Shown piece after piece: positions 8,218 through 17,150 of a stretch of 64,000 nt of DNA. The stretch is from positions 124,001 to 188,000 of the forward strand of contig JBMOMJ010000047.1 of the NCBI GenBank assembly GCA_049324695.1, in the 5' to 3' direction. Numbering within the stretch: position 1 is the first letter of the stretch; each line of letters opens with the position of its first letter. Source of the DNA: PMG-095 sp049324695. GTDB lineage: Bacteria > Myxococcota_A > Polyangia > Polyangiales > Polyangiaceae. A model generated the notes under the pieces. It was not told the origin of the DNA. It ran no database searches and saw only the letters and a program-made list of their open reading frames with translations. The translations under genes were made by a program, and so were the position numbers.

Positions 8218-10439
8218 AGCGAGTCGCTCTCGCCCGTTTCGCTCTACTCACGAGCGTGCTGACCACTTGCTCGCACGATCCGATGCGCACACCTTCGCAA
8301 CCACCGTCATTTCCTACTCTGCCTCCCAGCCAGGTGCTGGTTGAAAGCTGGCCCGGCGTGGTACCAGCGATTCCCACTCTCCGCGAACCAACCGTCGATC
8401 GCATCTTCGGCGCCCAGGTCGCCGATCCGTACCGCTGGCTCGAGTTCGCCGACAATCCAACCGTCGATGATTGGATTAATCGGCAGAACGCGCGAACCGA
8501 GGCGTACCTCACTCGTTTCGATCAACGAGCGATGCTGCGCGCGCGCATGGCCCAGCTGCTCGCGATTGGTACGCTTTCACTGCCGCGCCTGCGCCGACTC
8601 GGGCCACAGCAGATCCGAATCTTCTATAATCGTCGCGAGGGCGGAGACGAGCAACCAATTCTGTACGTGCGCGACGGCTTCGATGGCGCCGACCAAGTCC
8701 TGCTCGATCCGACGCGCATGCCGGGTGGCAGTGCGACCACCGCGCTCGACTGGTACGAACCCTCCAACGATGGCTCGCTCATCGCGTATGGCATCAGCCA
8801 GGGCGGCACCGAAGATAGCGTGTTGCGCATTCGGCGCGTGGCGGACGGCAGCGACTTGCCAGACGTCATCGATCGCACGCGTTTTGCTGCATTGGCTTGG
8901 CGGCCGCAAAACCGAGGCTTTTTTTACTCGCGTTATCCGGATCCGAAAACGGTTCCAAAAGGCGAGGAGCGCCTGCACCGCCGCATCTACGAGCATCGGC
9001 TGGGGGACGATCCGGCGAACGATCGCTTGGTTTTCGGCGCGGAGCTCGCACCCAACGACTTCCCAGGCTGTACCCTGTCTCCCAAGGGCAGCTGGCTCAT
9101 CATCAATGTGAGCCGCGGCTGGAGCGAGAGTGCCTTGTATCTAGCCGACGCACGAAGCGGTAAAGAGCAGTTCGCGCGCGTGACGCCTCCGGAGAAGGCG
9201 CTCTATGCGGCAATCGCACGCGAGGACCGCATCTACGTGCTCACCAACGAAGGAGCGCCGCGCTATCGAATCCTTTCGTTCGATCCCAAGCATCCAGCGC
9301 GCGAGTCCTGGCAGCTGCTGGTGCCCGAGCACACTGAAGACGTCATCAAAACCTTCGACGTCATCGGCTCGGACCTGTTGGTTTCGTATCTGCGCGCAGG
9401 AGCAACGCGCCTTACGCGCTTTTCGATCACCGGTGAGGCGCGCGGAGCGATTTCCTTACCTTCTCTCGGCACGAGCGACGGCTTCTCCGGGCTTCCAGAC
9501 GGCAGCGATGCGCTTTACGCTTTCGAGTCATTCGCGGTGCCCCGTGAGGTGCGCCGCCTGGAGTTAGCAAGCGCCAAAGACTCCTCGTTCCTCAGCGTCT
9601 CAGCGGATATTCCGAGCGCCGACTACGTGGTAGAAGTGTTTTCCGCCCGCTCACGTGACGGCACTTCGGTGCCATACCAGCTCGTGCGGCACCGCGACCG
9701 CAAGCTCGGGGACGGAAGCGCGCGCACGTTGCTGTACGGCTACGGCGGCTTCAACGAAAGCATGCAACCGCGCTTCTCACGACCGGTGCAGCTTCTGTTG
9801 GAAAACGATGGCATCTACGTGCAAGCGCTGCTGCGCGGCGGGGGTGAATTCGGTGAAGCCTGGCATCGCGCCGGGCAGCTCACACAAAAGCAAAATACCT
9901 TCGACGACTTCATTGCAGTCGCCGAAGATTTGATCGAGCGCCGCGTGACCCAGCCGGCGCACCTCGGAATTCTGGGGCGCTCGAATGGAGGACTTCTCGT
10001 AGCCGCAGCCGTCACACAACGACCAGAGCTTTTTCGAGCGGCGGTCGCCTCGGTGCCGCTGACGGACATGGTGCGCTACCCGCAGTTTCTGATCGCCAAG
10101 CTGTGGGTGCCCGAATACGGCTCGCCCGACAAGGAGGACGAGTTTCGTGCGCTCCTTGCCTATTCTCCGTACCACCGGGTTCGCGAGGGGCTCCCGTACC
10201 CGGCAACCCTGGTCACCACGGCGGACCGCGACACCCGCGTGGATCCGCTGCACGCCCGCAAGTTTGCTGCCGCGCTGCAGCACGCAACGAGCTCGGGTCG
10301 CGCGGTGTTGTTGCGCACCGAGCGCACCGCGGGCCACGGAGCGGGAACACCCGTGAGCAAGCAGCTGGATGAGCTCAGCGACGTATACGCCTTCCTGTTC
10401 GCCGAGCTCGGGCTTCAGATTCTGCCCAGAACCCGCTAG
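8214..10439 (+). CDS. Prolyl oligopeptidase family serine peptidase (S9A), lipoprotein-like
   Basis: 741 residues, typical of S9A enzymes. The N-terminal propeller (about 60-450) begins with the family hallmark DPYRWLE, and the C-terminal alpha/beta hydrolase domain holds the triad: Ser in GRSNGG, Asp in TADRDTRVDP and His in TAGHGAG. It cleaves after proline in short peptides. An N-terminal hydrophobic stretch ending LTTC suggests export and lipidation, making it periplasmic or surface-located. The GTG start overlaps the stop of the kinase-like gene. The consensus GGSNGG has Arg in place of the second Gly, which is tolerated in some relatives. Confidence 0.93.
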   Translation: MKRVALARFALLTSVLTTCSHDPMRTPSQPPSFPTLPPSQVLVESWPGVVPAIPTLREPTVDRIFGAQVADPYRWLEFADNPTVDDWINRQNARTEAYLTRFDQRAMLRARMAQLLAIGTLSLPRLRRLGPQQIRIFYNRREGGDEQPILYVRDGFDGADQVLLDPTRMPGGSATTALDWYEPSNDGSLIAYGISQGGTEDSVLRIRRVADGSDLPDVIDRTRFAALAWRPQNRGFFYSRYPDPKTVPKGEERLHRRIYEHRLGDDPANDRLVFGAELAPNDFPGCTLSPKGSWLIINVSRGWSESALYLADARSGKEQFARVTPPEKALYAAIAREDRIYVLTNEGAPRYRILSFDPKHPARESWQLLVPEHTEDVIKTFDVIGSDLLVSYLRAGATRLTRFSITGEARGAISLPSLGTSDGFSGLPDGSDALYAFESFAVPREVRRLELASAKDSSFLSVSADIPSADYVVEVFSARSRDGTSVPYQLVRHRDRKLGDGSARTLLYGYGGFNESMQPRFSRPVQLLLENDGIYVQALLRGGGEFGEAWHRAGQLTQKQNTFDDFIAVAEDLIERRVTQPAHLGILGRSNGGLLVAAAVTQRPELFRAAVASVPLTDMVRYPQFLIAKLWVPEYGSPDKEDEFRALLAYSPYHRVREGLPYPATLVTTADRDTRVDPLHARKFAAALQHATSSGRAVLLRTERTAGHGAGTPVSKQLDELSDVYAFLFAELGLQILPRTR

Positions 10440-10449
10440 GCTCGCTCGT

Positions 10450-10776
10450 ATGACGACCGCCCGCGAGAAAATGCAAGAGCTTCACACCCGAATCCTCGAG
10501 CGCAAGGCAGAGGCCTCGGCCATAGGCGCCGTATATCGGTTCATTCTAGAGGGTGATGGCGGCGGCACCTTCGTCGTCAACCTCAAGGACGACGTTGGTG
10601 TGAAGGAAGGCGACGGCCCTGCGCCGTGCACGATTCGCATGAGCGGACAAGATGCCGTCGATTTGTTCGAAGGCCGCGCCAATGGCCAAGCCCTGTTCTT
10701 CGGCCAGCGCCTGAAAGTGGAGGGAGATCTGGCGCTCGCGCTCAAGCTGCAAGCTTTGACGGACATCTTGAAGTGA
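10450..10776 (+). CDS. SCP2 sterol-binding domain protein
   Basis: 108 residues from the ATG at 10450; the longer frame would run into the preceding peptidase. The single SCP2-like domain shows the pattern GTFVVNLKDD, PCTIRMSGQDAVDLFEG and LKVEGDLALALKLQAL. Such domains bind acyl chains or sterols in a hydrophobic tunnel. It begins 10 bases after the peptidase and overlaps the next gene by GTGA, so it is in an operon. Its ligand is unknown. Confidence 0.88.
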   Translation: MTTAREKMQELHTRILERKAEASAIGAVYRFILEGDGGGTFVVNLKDDVGVKEGDGPAPCTIRMSGQDAVDLFEGRANGQALFFGQRLKVEGDLALALKLQALTDILK

Positions 10777-11465
10777 ATCCGAAGCGAAACTCCGAGCCTC
10801 CAACTCCGCGCCGCGACGATACCCAGAATTGGGGCGGGACCTGGCCGTTGTTTCACGAAACGCCTGGTGCCTTTCCGGATAATCCGCGCCAAGCGGTCAC
10901 TCCGTTTCGGCCTCAGACTTCGGATCTGAATTCGCTCGATGAGCGGGCAGATTTGCCGGAGACCACCCCGCAAGCGGAGCAAGAAGCGCGGCGGCTGACG
11001 CAATCAGTACCGCCGCCCGCTCCCGAGTGGGTCCGCGCGGCACACGCCATGATCGAGTGGCTCCAGCAGCGCTTGGCGGCGCAACAAGTAAGTCCCATCG
11101 ACGAGGCGAAAATCTCGCGAACTTGGGCGGCGTTTTCGTTGGCTGGCGTGTCCGAGCCGCAAGCGCTTCGGGTTGCGCATTTGGTGAGCCGCGCCTACCA
11201 CGCAATCCGCGAGACGCCGCGGGGCAACGTGGAGCTGCAAGCCGCGCTGGTCGATTGTGCCGGCGTGCTGCACCGCAATCTGCCTTCGGCGATCCGCGAG
11301 CGTATGCCCGTCGAACGCGCCATTCAGGTGGTGCGCAAGCTGAAGACAGAGCCGGACGCTTGGGCCGCTGTGGTGGAAGGCGTTGCCGAACTCTTGGGCT
11401 GGAAAGACTATGGGCGTATGCACGCCGCGCTGGTGCTACGCATTTTGATCGAGCAAGCGCGATAA
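10773..11465 (+). CDS. Conserved-looking hypothetical protein
   Basis: 230 residues, starting at a GTG that overlaps the SCP2 stop (GTGA). The first 75 residues are polar, Pro-rich and probably disordered. The remainder is helical, with WVRAAHAMIEWLQQRLAAQQ and TWAAFSLAGVSEPQALRVAH stretches and a C-terminal LGWKDYGRMHAALVLRILIE. No signal peptide, TM segment or known motif. It lies six bases before pheA and is probably cytoplasmic. I do not recognise a family. Confidence 0.6.
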   Translation: MNPKRNSEPPTPRRDDTQNWGGTWPLFHETPGAFPDNPRQAVTPFRPQTSDLNSLDERADLPETTPQAEQEARRLTQSVPPPAPEWVRAAHAMIEWLQQRLAAQQVSPIDEAKISRTWAAFSLAGVSEPQALRVAHLVSRAYHAIRETPRGNVELQAALVDCAGVLHRNLPSAIRERMPVERAIQVVRKLKTEPDAWAAVVEGVAELLGWKDYGRMHAALVLRILIEQAR

Positions 11466-11470
11466 CTTCC

Positions 11471-12553
11471 ATGTCCATCGACGATCTCCGCCGGCGCATC
11501 GACAGCATCGATGACGAGCTTTTGGAACTGTTGGAGCGACGAGCGCTCACCACGCGTGACATCGCCCACGAGAAGCGCGCGGCGGGGATCGCAGCGCACG
11601 ACCCGGAGCGAGAACGCGCTGTGGTAGCTCGCCTGGAAGCAGCGCTCGACGCGCGCGAAGGCGCCGTGTTTCCCAAAGGCAGCATCCGCCCGGTGTTCCG
11701 CGAGATCATGAGCGCCTGCCTGTCTTTGGAGGAGCCTCAAACCGTTGCGTACATGGGCCCCTCCGGCACCTTCTCACACATCGCCGCGCACACGGCGTTC
11801 GGCTTGGCGGCGCGTTACGTGGAAACGCCGACCATCGGCGCGGTGCTCGAAGCTGTCGCGCGCGGTTCGGTGGCTTACGGCGTGGCCCCGATCGAGAACT
11901 CCACGGAAGGCGGCGTCACCGCTACGCTCGATGCATTCCTCGAGCTCGACGTGATGATTCAGCGTGAGTTCGTGATCGAGGTCACACTCTGCTTGCTCGG
12001 CCGCGAACGCGAGCTCGGCGGCATTCGGCGCGTCTACTCGCATCCGCAACCGCTGGCGCAGTGCCGCAGCTGGCTCTCTCGTCACCTGCCCCACGCCGAG
12101 CTCGTCACCTCGCCGTCCACTGCGGTCGCCGCGCGTGAGGCCGCCAGCGAAGAGAACAGCGCCGCCATCGGCAGCAGTCTGTTGGCGCAGCTCTACGGCC
12201 TCGAAATCATCCAGGAGAGCATTCAAGACCGCGCCGAGAATGCCACGCGCTTCGTGGTGGTCGCCAAGACGGATGCCGAGCGCAGCGGGCGCGACAAAAC
12301 CAGTGTGGCGTTTTCGGCAGCCCATGTGCGCGGAGCTTTGCGGCGCGCGCTCGAGATTTTCGACGACGAAGGGCTCAACCTCACGCGCATCGAGTCGCGG
12401 CCAGCGCTCGGGCGGCGCTGGGAATACGTGTTTTTCACCGATTTCGAGGGCCATCGCACCGACGCCAATGTGGCCAAAGCCATCGATCGCTTGCGCCACG
12501 CCTGCTCGACCGTACGCGTTTTGGGCAGCTATCCCCGCAACGATTCGATCTGA
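11471..12553 (+). CDS. pheA: Bifunctional chorismate mutase / prephenate dehydratase (P-protein)
   Basis: 360 residues from the ATG at 11471. An AroQ chorismate mutase domain (about 1-85; LRRRIDSIDDELLELLERRA) is followed by a prephenate dehydratase domain (about 95-270) with GPSGTFSHIAAH, PIENSTEGGV and the ENATRFVVV motif, then an ACT domain (about 275-360) with LTRIESRP, the phenylalanine feedback site. It converts chorismate through prephenate to phenylpyruvate. All three regions look intact, so it should be Phe-inhibited. Other aromatic pathway genes are not adjacent. Confidence 0.96.
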   Translation: MSIDDLRRRIDSIDDELLELLERRALTTRDIAHEKRAAGIAAHDPERERAVVARLEAALDAREGAVFPKGSIRPVFREIMSACLSLEEPQTVAYMGPSGTFSHIAAHTAFGLAARYVETPTIGAVLEAVARGSVAYGVAPIENSTEGGVTATLDAFLELDVMIQREFVIEVTLCLLGRERELGGIRRVYSHPQPLAQCRSWLSRHLPHAELVTSPSTAVAAREAASEENSAAIGSSLLAQLYGLEIIQESIQDRAENATRFVVVAKTDAERSGRDKTSVAFSAAHVRGALRRALEIFDDEGLNLTRIESRPALGRRWEYVFFTDFEGHRTDANVAKAIDRLRHACSTVRVLGSYPRNDSI

Positions 12554-12604
12554 GAGCGCCAGCGAGGTCACGCGTCGAGCGGGATGGCATAGACTCCCGC
12601 CGTC

Positions 12605-13189
12605 ATGTGGTTCCGAAAAATCCTCGGTTACTTTCTGCGCGGCGCGCTGGTGAGCGCACCGCTCGGATTGACTCTGTACATCGTGCTCGCGGTGCTGTCC
12701 GCCATGGATCGCTTTTTACCCGTGGGCATTCCCGGGCTCGGGCTGTTGCTGACGCTCACGCTAATCACGCTGATCGGCGTGCTCACCACCAACGTGGTCG
12801 GGCGCAGCGTGCTGGACGCCACCGAACGCTTCATGACGCGCGTACCACTCGTGAAGCTCGTGTACAGCTCCATCAAGGATCTGATCGGCGCCTTCGTTGG
12901 CGATCGCAAGAGCTTCAATCGACCGGTCGCCGTGCGTCCCTACAAAGACAGCGAGCTTCGTATGTTGGGGTTCGTCACGCGCCAGGACTTGCTCTCGCTC
13001 GGCTTGCCAGCACACGTCGCCGTGTACCTGCCTCAATCGTACAACTTTGCCGGCCAGCTGATCATATTGCCGCCCGACCAGATCGAGCCGCTCGATGTGC
13101 CCAGCAGCGAGCTCATGACCTTCATCGTTTCAGGTGGTGTATCCGGGCTGGGGATCGGTCAGTCGTTGCTGCCACCGCCGCCGCGCTGA
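12605..13189 (+). CDS. DUF502 family inner-membrane protein
   Basis: 194 residues with two transmembrane helices (about 10-32 and 43-63) and the DUF502 signatures TRVPLVKLVYSSIKDLIGAF and GLPAHVAVYLPQSYNFAG. The family is widespread in Proteobacteria and its molecular role is not established; a link to membrane trafficking or stress has been suggested from other contexts. The last 31 bases overlap the convergent TerB-like gene. Confidence 0.9.
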   Translation: MWFRKILGYFLRGALVSAPLGLTLYIVLAVLSAMDRFLPVGIPGLGLLLTLTLITLIGVLTTNVVGRSVLDATERFMTRVPLVKLVYSSIKDLIGAFVGDRKSFNRPVAVRPYKDSELRMLGFVTRQDLLSLGLPAHVAVYLPQSYNFAGQLIILPPDQIEPLDVPSSELMTFIVSGGVSGLGIGQSLLPPPPR

Positions 13190-13539
13190 ACGGAACCCAG
13201 AATCTCTCCCATGACCGCGGGCGACAGCTCCAGAATGTCCCCGAGTTGCCCCAACACGCGGCGCTCACTCGCATCATCCACACCGTCGGCATGCATCAGC
13301 AACGCGGCGTTCGAAAACAAGAGCTCGCGATCCTCCTGGGTGAGCTCGGCGAGCGGAATGTCGTCTTCCAACGTACGGCGCGTGCGCGCGTAATCCAAAA
13401 GCTCCCGTTCCTCTTCGGGTGTCGCATCGAAGCCCGACAACAAGCCTTCGATCACGCTGGTTTCGGCTGACTCCATGTGGCCATCTGCCCAGGCCACGGC
13501 GATCAACGATTTGACGATATTCTTTTCACTCGGCGACAC
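13159..13539 (-). CDS. TerB-like protein (first of two paralogues)
   Basis: 126 residues forming a single TerB/DjlA-type helical domain with the pattern LIAVAWADGHMESAE. TerB-like domains are linked to tellurite resistance and membrane-associated stress complexes, but the isolated domain gives no specific role. I chose GTG at 13539 because GAGGAGG lies 11 bases upstream and because the paralogue at 43904-44293 starts at the equivalent point; a TTG at 13599 overlapping the upstream regulator is the alternative. The 3' end overlaps the DUF502 gene. Confidence 0.75.
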   Translation of the reverse strand: MSPSEKNIVKSLIAVAWADGHMESAETSVIEGLLSGFDATPEEERELLDYARTRRTLEDDIPLAELTQEDRELLFSNAALLMHADGVDDASERRVLGQLGDILELSPAVMGEILGSVQRGGGGSND

Positions 13540-13595
13540 AGCTAACCCATCCTCCTCGCGCGCCCGGCAGGCCGCAAGTCCATTGCGGAGCGACG

Positions 13596-14483
13596 TCAAC
13601 CACTTCGCACCGCCGAAAGAACGCGCACGTCCGTAAAATCGGTTCGCCCCGCCACTTCGAGCCCGCGCTGAACGCGCACCTGCTCGAGGCCGGACAGAGC
13701 ACCCCGCGACTCGAGCGACTCCGTTTCCGAGCTCCTGTCCAAGATGCTGAGCCGCGCGCCTGGGCGGAGCAAGCTCAGCACCCGTCTTACCCCAACCTGC
13801 TCGCGCTGCTCGCCCAGCACCAACAACGCGAAGTCTGCTCCCGCGCCGATGAGTGGACGCAGCAGCTCGTCGGCGTCCGCACGCAAAAACATGACGTTCG
13901 AGTAGCCGCGCATCTCCGCGCGCCGTTCACTTTCAGACGGCCGTGCAATGGCCGACGGCAACAACATCAACACCCGCCGAAAGATCGGCACCAGCACGTC
14001 GAGGCACGCCCCATCAGCGGACCCCGCACACACCGCCAGCTCTCGAGCCGGAACGCTCTCTCTCAACGCGGTGAGGTAGAGCTGAAACTCCGTATCCGGC
14101 GCGGCGGCTGCCGTTGTTGCAGTCAGCAACTCGCGCGTGCGAGCGTCGCGACGGCGAATCAGCTCCGCGATGCGGCCGAAGACGCCGGTCTCTTCACACA
14201 ACGCGCGTCCAATCGAAATCGCTTCTTGGAGTACGCTGTCTTCCTCCGCACGTGACGCGAGCGTGACGAACGTGCGAGTACCGATGCGACGCTCCGAAAG
14301 CAGCCCAGCTTGACGCAACTGCGACGCATGGCGCGACGTGTTGGGTAGCGACTCTCCAATCGCTTCGGCCAACTCGCCTAGAGACAGTTCCGCGTGCTCG
14401 GCGCTAGCGAGTACTCGCAGGCGCGCCGGCTCACCCAAAAGCCGGAACAGCTGCCAGCGGCTGGCCCGTCGTGAACGCTCCAC
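13596..14483 (-). CDS. ArsR-family regulator with degenerate methyltransferase-like domain
   Basis: 295 residues from a GTG start. The N-terminal winged helix (about 8-80) has the ArsR pattern RLRVLASAEHAELSLGELAE and SLPNTSRHASQLRQAGLL. No ArsR metal-binding Cys cluster is visible. The C-terminal half (about 140-290) follows the order of a class I methyltransferase fold: a worn motif I (CAGSADGACLDVL) and LLRPGARLSILDR as the post-I strand. This resembles ArsR regulators that sense SAM or SAH with such a domain; that function is inference. A 30-bp dyad lies just upstream of the start, consistent with autoregulation. Confidence 0.8.
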   Translation of the reverse strand: MERSRRASRWQLFRLLGEPARLRVLASAEHAELSLGELAEAIGESLPNTSRHASQLRQAGLLSERRIGTRTFVTLASRAEEDSVLQEAISIGRALCEETGVFGRIAELIRRRDARTRELLTATTAAAAPDTEFQLYLTALRESVPARELAVCAGSADGACLDVLVPIFRRVLMLLPSAIARPSESERRAEMRGYSNVMFLRADADELLRPLIGAGADFALLVLGEQREQVGVRRVLSLLRPGARLSILDRSSETESLESRGALSGLEQVRVQRGLEVAGRTDFTDVRVLSAVRSG

Positions 14484-14490
14484 GGGACAA

Positions 14491-14520
14491 TATTTGCATC
14501 ATTAATCAATGACGCAAATA
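14491..14520. promoter_or_regulatory. 30-bp palindromic operator in front of the ArsR-family gene
   Basis: TATTTGC at 14491-14497 pairs with GCAAATA at 14514-14520, and inside it TCATT (14499-14503) pairs with AATGA (14508-14512) around AATC. Only one symmetric pair (14498/14513) and the centre fail to match. Size and AT-rich dyad fit an ArsR/SmtB dimer site, and it ends seven bases before the regulator start. The rest of the 217-bp divergent region up to 14700 has no further clear element. Confidence 0.72.
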
Positions 14521-14700
14521 CGCTTATGGAAGGCCTTAGAGAAGCCCTTTCGCCGCCGTCGCGAATCGGCCTTTCTTTGGCGATCCGCCACGCTCGCCTC
14601 GGCCTTTCAGCTGACCGAAAAGCTGGTGCCACGTCGCTGGGTTGTGAGCTGCGTGCGCCGGCGTGGACGGAAGGTGCCGCCATTCGAGTAGACTGCTTTC

Positions 14701-15297
14701 ATGGATCGGTTTCGGCGCTTCGACGAAGCGTACTACCACCGCTACTACGAGTCTCCGCAGACGCGCGTCATCTCGCCGGAAGAGCATTCGCACCTAGCAA
14801 ACTTCGTCTTTTCGTTCGCTCGCTACAACCACATCGAAATGAAAAGCGTGCTCGACATCGGTGCGGGCATCGGCTTGTGGAAACAGTGGATCGAAAAGAA
14901 CGCGAAAGGTGTGCAGTACACGGGCACGGAGGTCAGCCAGGCCATGTGCAAGAAGCATGGCTATCAGTTTCGTGACATCGCCCGCTGGCGCGACCGCAAG
15001 AAGCACGACCTCATCGTGTGCCAGGGCGTGTTGCAATACCTGCCTGATCCGGACGTAGCGCCCGCGGTTGCGAACATTGCCGCGATGGCGCGTGGAATCG
15101 TTTACTTCGAAGTCACGACGCGCACCGATCTGCGTGAGCGTTGCGACAAGGTGCGAACCGACAGCGATATCTACGTGCGCAACGGCTCGTATTATCGCGG
15201 CATCTTCGCCAAACATTTGGTGAGCGTGGGTTGCGGGCTGTGGTGGGCCAAGGATCGCCCACCGCCGTTCTTCGAGCTTGAAATGGCAGGAGCCTGA
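14701..15297 (+). CDS. Class I SAM-dependent methyltransferase
   Basis: 198 residues. Motif I is VLDIGAGIGLWKQW (about 50-63), followed by YTGTEVSQAMC with the acidic residue that binds the SAM ribose, and DLIVCQGVLQYLPD as motif II/III. The substrate is not evident. It is divergent from the ArsR/methyltransferase-like regulator and could be its target. A small membrane protein gene follows after three bases. Confidence 0.85.
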   Translation: MDRFRRFDEAYYHRYYESPQTRVISPEEHSHLANFVFSFARYNHIEMKSVLDIGAGIGLWKQWIEKNAKGVQYTGTEVSQAMCKKHGYQFRDIARWRDRKKHDLIVCQGVLQYLPDPDVAPAVANIAAMARGIVYFEVTTRTDLRERCDKVRTDSDIYVRNGSYYRGIFAKHLVSVGCGLWWAKDRPPPFFELEMAGA

Positions 15298-15300
15298 TCG

Positions 15301-15618
15301 ATGGCCGAGTCGCGCGGACCGCTGCGTAACGCGTTCACCATTCTGCTGCTGAGCGGAACGGTGCTTGGTCTGTACAACGTGTATAGCGATAACGCCGACG
15401 TGCGCGCGCTCGGCGAAAAGACGGCGTGCAGCAACAGACCCTGCAAGGCAACGGTCACGCGCGAGTCACGTTCGCCAATCGCTCAGACTTTCACGTATCA
15501 GGTCGAGCTCAGCGAGAAGGGCAAAACTTCACGCGGCGCGAGCGTCGACGTGGAGTGCCAGCGTGCGTATTTTCTGGTTGGTGAGTACCGCTGCACGGCA
15601 CGCGGAACGCTGCCGTAG
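15301..15618 (+). CDS. Small membrane-anchored hypothetical protein
   Basis: 105 residues with one N-terminal hydrophobic segment (about 10-28, AFTILLLSGTVLGLY) that may be an uncleaved anchor, then a periplasmic domain with four Cys residues (CSNRPC, VDVECQ, YRCTA) that could form two disulfides. It starts three bases after the methyltransferase stop. No family recognised. It converges on the SirB1-like gene. Confidence 0.6.
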   Translation: MAESRGPLRNAFTILLLSGTVLGLYNVYSDNADVRALGEKTACSNRPCKATVTRESRSPIAQTFTYQVELSEKGKTSRGASVDVECQRAYFLVGEYRCTARGTLP

Positions 15619-15621
15619 TGC

Positions 15622-16434
15622 TCAGTGAACCACGCCGCTGGTCGACTCGAGGCGCTCGATCGCGCGGCGAACTTCGGCGACGTCACCCGCGTGCGGTAAC
15701 GCGTCGAGATAGTGACGCAGATCCGCGACGGCGAACTGCGGCGCGCCCAGGCGCGCACACAAAAATCCGCGATCGCGTACTTCATCGGCGGCATCGGGCA
15801 TCAGGTCGATCAGATGATCGAGCACGGCGAGCAACCTCCCCGAATCGGCACGCGCCGCGTAGATCCCGCGTAGGTTCATCAGCATGCGTGCGACGATGTG
15901 CCGCACGCTGGCGGGGTCGAGCATTTCGTCTCGCAGGTTCATGCGCGGCGCCACACGTCGCAACAAATCACTCAGCGCGCCTCGATCCAGGATTTCACCA
16001 CCAAAAAACGGATCGATCACAACTGTGTCTCGCGCGTCATCGATGCGCACCAGAAAGTGTCCGGGAAACCCGACGCCGCGCGCGACCACTCCCAATCTCC
16101 GCGCGACCTCCACGTAGACCACGGCCAGCGTGATCGGAATCCCGAGTCGCCGTTCGAGTACCGCGTTGATGAACGAGTTCTGCGGGTCGAGGTACGCTTC
16201 CTGATTTCCACGAAAGCCATGCACCCGATAGAGATGATCAGCCAGCGCGCGGGCCTGAGCAGCCGCCGGCAGCCGCGCAAGGCCAAGCGGAATGAGCGGT
16301 GCCGCTAGTTCGTCGAGCCGGGCGCGCACGGCCGAAACCTCGAGACCCGGGTAAGCGATACGGGCCACGGCGACCGCACCCTCCACCAAATCGAGGTCCC
16401 GATCGGGCTGCTGCGCGAAGGACGAGAACGCCAC
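15622..16434 (-). CDS. SirB1/transglutaminase-like protein with TPR tail
   Basis: 270 residues from GTG at 16434; the open frame upstream runs through a GC-rich promoter region and the opposite gene, so the internal start is preferred. Family features are YLDPQNSFINAVLERRLGIP and LGVVARGVGFPGHFLVRID (about 95-165), matching the SirB1 N-terminal transglutaminase-like domain, followed by TPR-like helices (about 185-265). The usual catalytic Cys is not obvious, as in many SirB1 proteins, so an enzymatic role is uncertain. It is divergent from the CBS protein. Confidence 0.82.
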   Translation of the reverse strand: MAFSSFAQQPDRDLDLVEGAVAVARIAYPGLEVSAVRARLDELAAPLIPLGLARLPAAAQARALADHLYRVHGFRGNQEAYLDPQNSFINAVLERRLGIPITLAVVYVEVARRLGVVARGVGFPGHFLVRIDDARDTVVIDPFFGGEILDRGALSDLLRRVAPRMNLRDEMLDPASVRHIVARMLMNLRGIYAARADSGRLLAVLDHLIDLMPDAADEVRDRGFLCARLGAPQFAVADLRHYLDALPHAGDVAEVRRAIERLESTSGVVH

Positions 16435-16633
16435 CCCTTCAGTATAGCCTTGCCGAACGCTTAGCCGAACCCCCTGGTGGGTTTTGCCGCTAGCCCAATC
16501 CCCCCCAAAACGAGCACCGCCGGCAGGTTCCGCGAGAGACGCTCTCGCACTGGCGTTGCGAGCTGAGTAAGCTCTCCCCTGGCGCGCTGCCCCTGCGCCA
16601 AAGTCCGGGCCGACCGGGCGAAAGGAGATGCCC

Positions 16634-17104
16634 GTGAAGATCGCAGAAATCATGACGCGAGACGTGCACACCTGCACTCCGACCGATACACTCGCGACCG
16701 CGGGGCAGATTATGTGGGAAAACGACTGTGGTGCGGTACCCGTAGTGGACCGCGATGGCCGCCTGGTGGGAATCATCACCGATCGCGATTTGGCGATGGC
16801 GGCACAACTGCAGGGAGTTGCGTTGAGCGATTCCAGCGTGTCGAGCGCGATGGCGCGCGACGTGAAGGCTTGCTCACCTCAAGATACGCCCGCAACTGTT
16901 CAGGCCTTGATGCAGCAGTACAAGATCCGCCGTGTCCCCGTCGTGGATCAAGACAAGCGCCTGCTCGGTATTGTAAGTCTCGGTGATCTTGCCTACGTGA
17001 TGAGCTCTCAGCAAACGCTGGGCGGTGACGGTATGACTTGGACGGCCATTGCGCACACGTTGGCCGCCGTCAGCGCGCCGCGCATACCGCGGTATCGTCG
17101 CTAG
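16634..17104 (+). CDS. CBS-domain pair protein
   Basis: 156 residues with two CBS domains: MTRDVHTCTPTDTLATAGQI with VDRDGRLVGIITDRDL, and MARDVKACSPQDTPATVQAL with VDQDKRLLGIVSLGDL. These tandem modules usually sense adenine nucleotides. I start at GTG 16634 because AAGGAG sits six bases upstream; the ATG at 16628 abuts that Shine-Dalgarno. No catalytic domain is attached, so it is either a stand-alone sensor or a regulator of an unlinked target. Confidence 0.9.
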   Translation: MKIAEIMTRDVHTCTPTDTLATAGQIMWENDCGAVPVVDRDGRLVGIITDRDLAMAAQLQGVALSDSSVSSAMARDVKACSPQDTPATVQALMQQYKIRRVPVVDQDKRLLGIVSLGDLAYVMSSQQTLGGDGMTWTAIAHTLAAVSAPRIPRYRR

Positions 17105-17150
17105 GCCGTTCGAGTAAGCTGAACGAATTTCGCATTGAGGGAGTCACGCC

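Noticed and set aside
16435..16779. N-terminal extension of the SirB1-like gene
   Set aside because: The extension lacks family homology, crosses the divergent CBS gene and is composed of promoter-region sequence; GTG 16434 is preferred.
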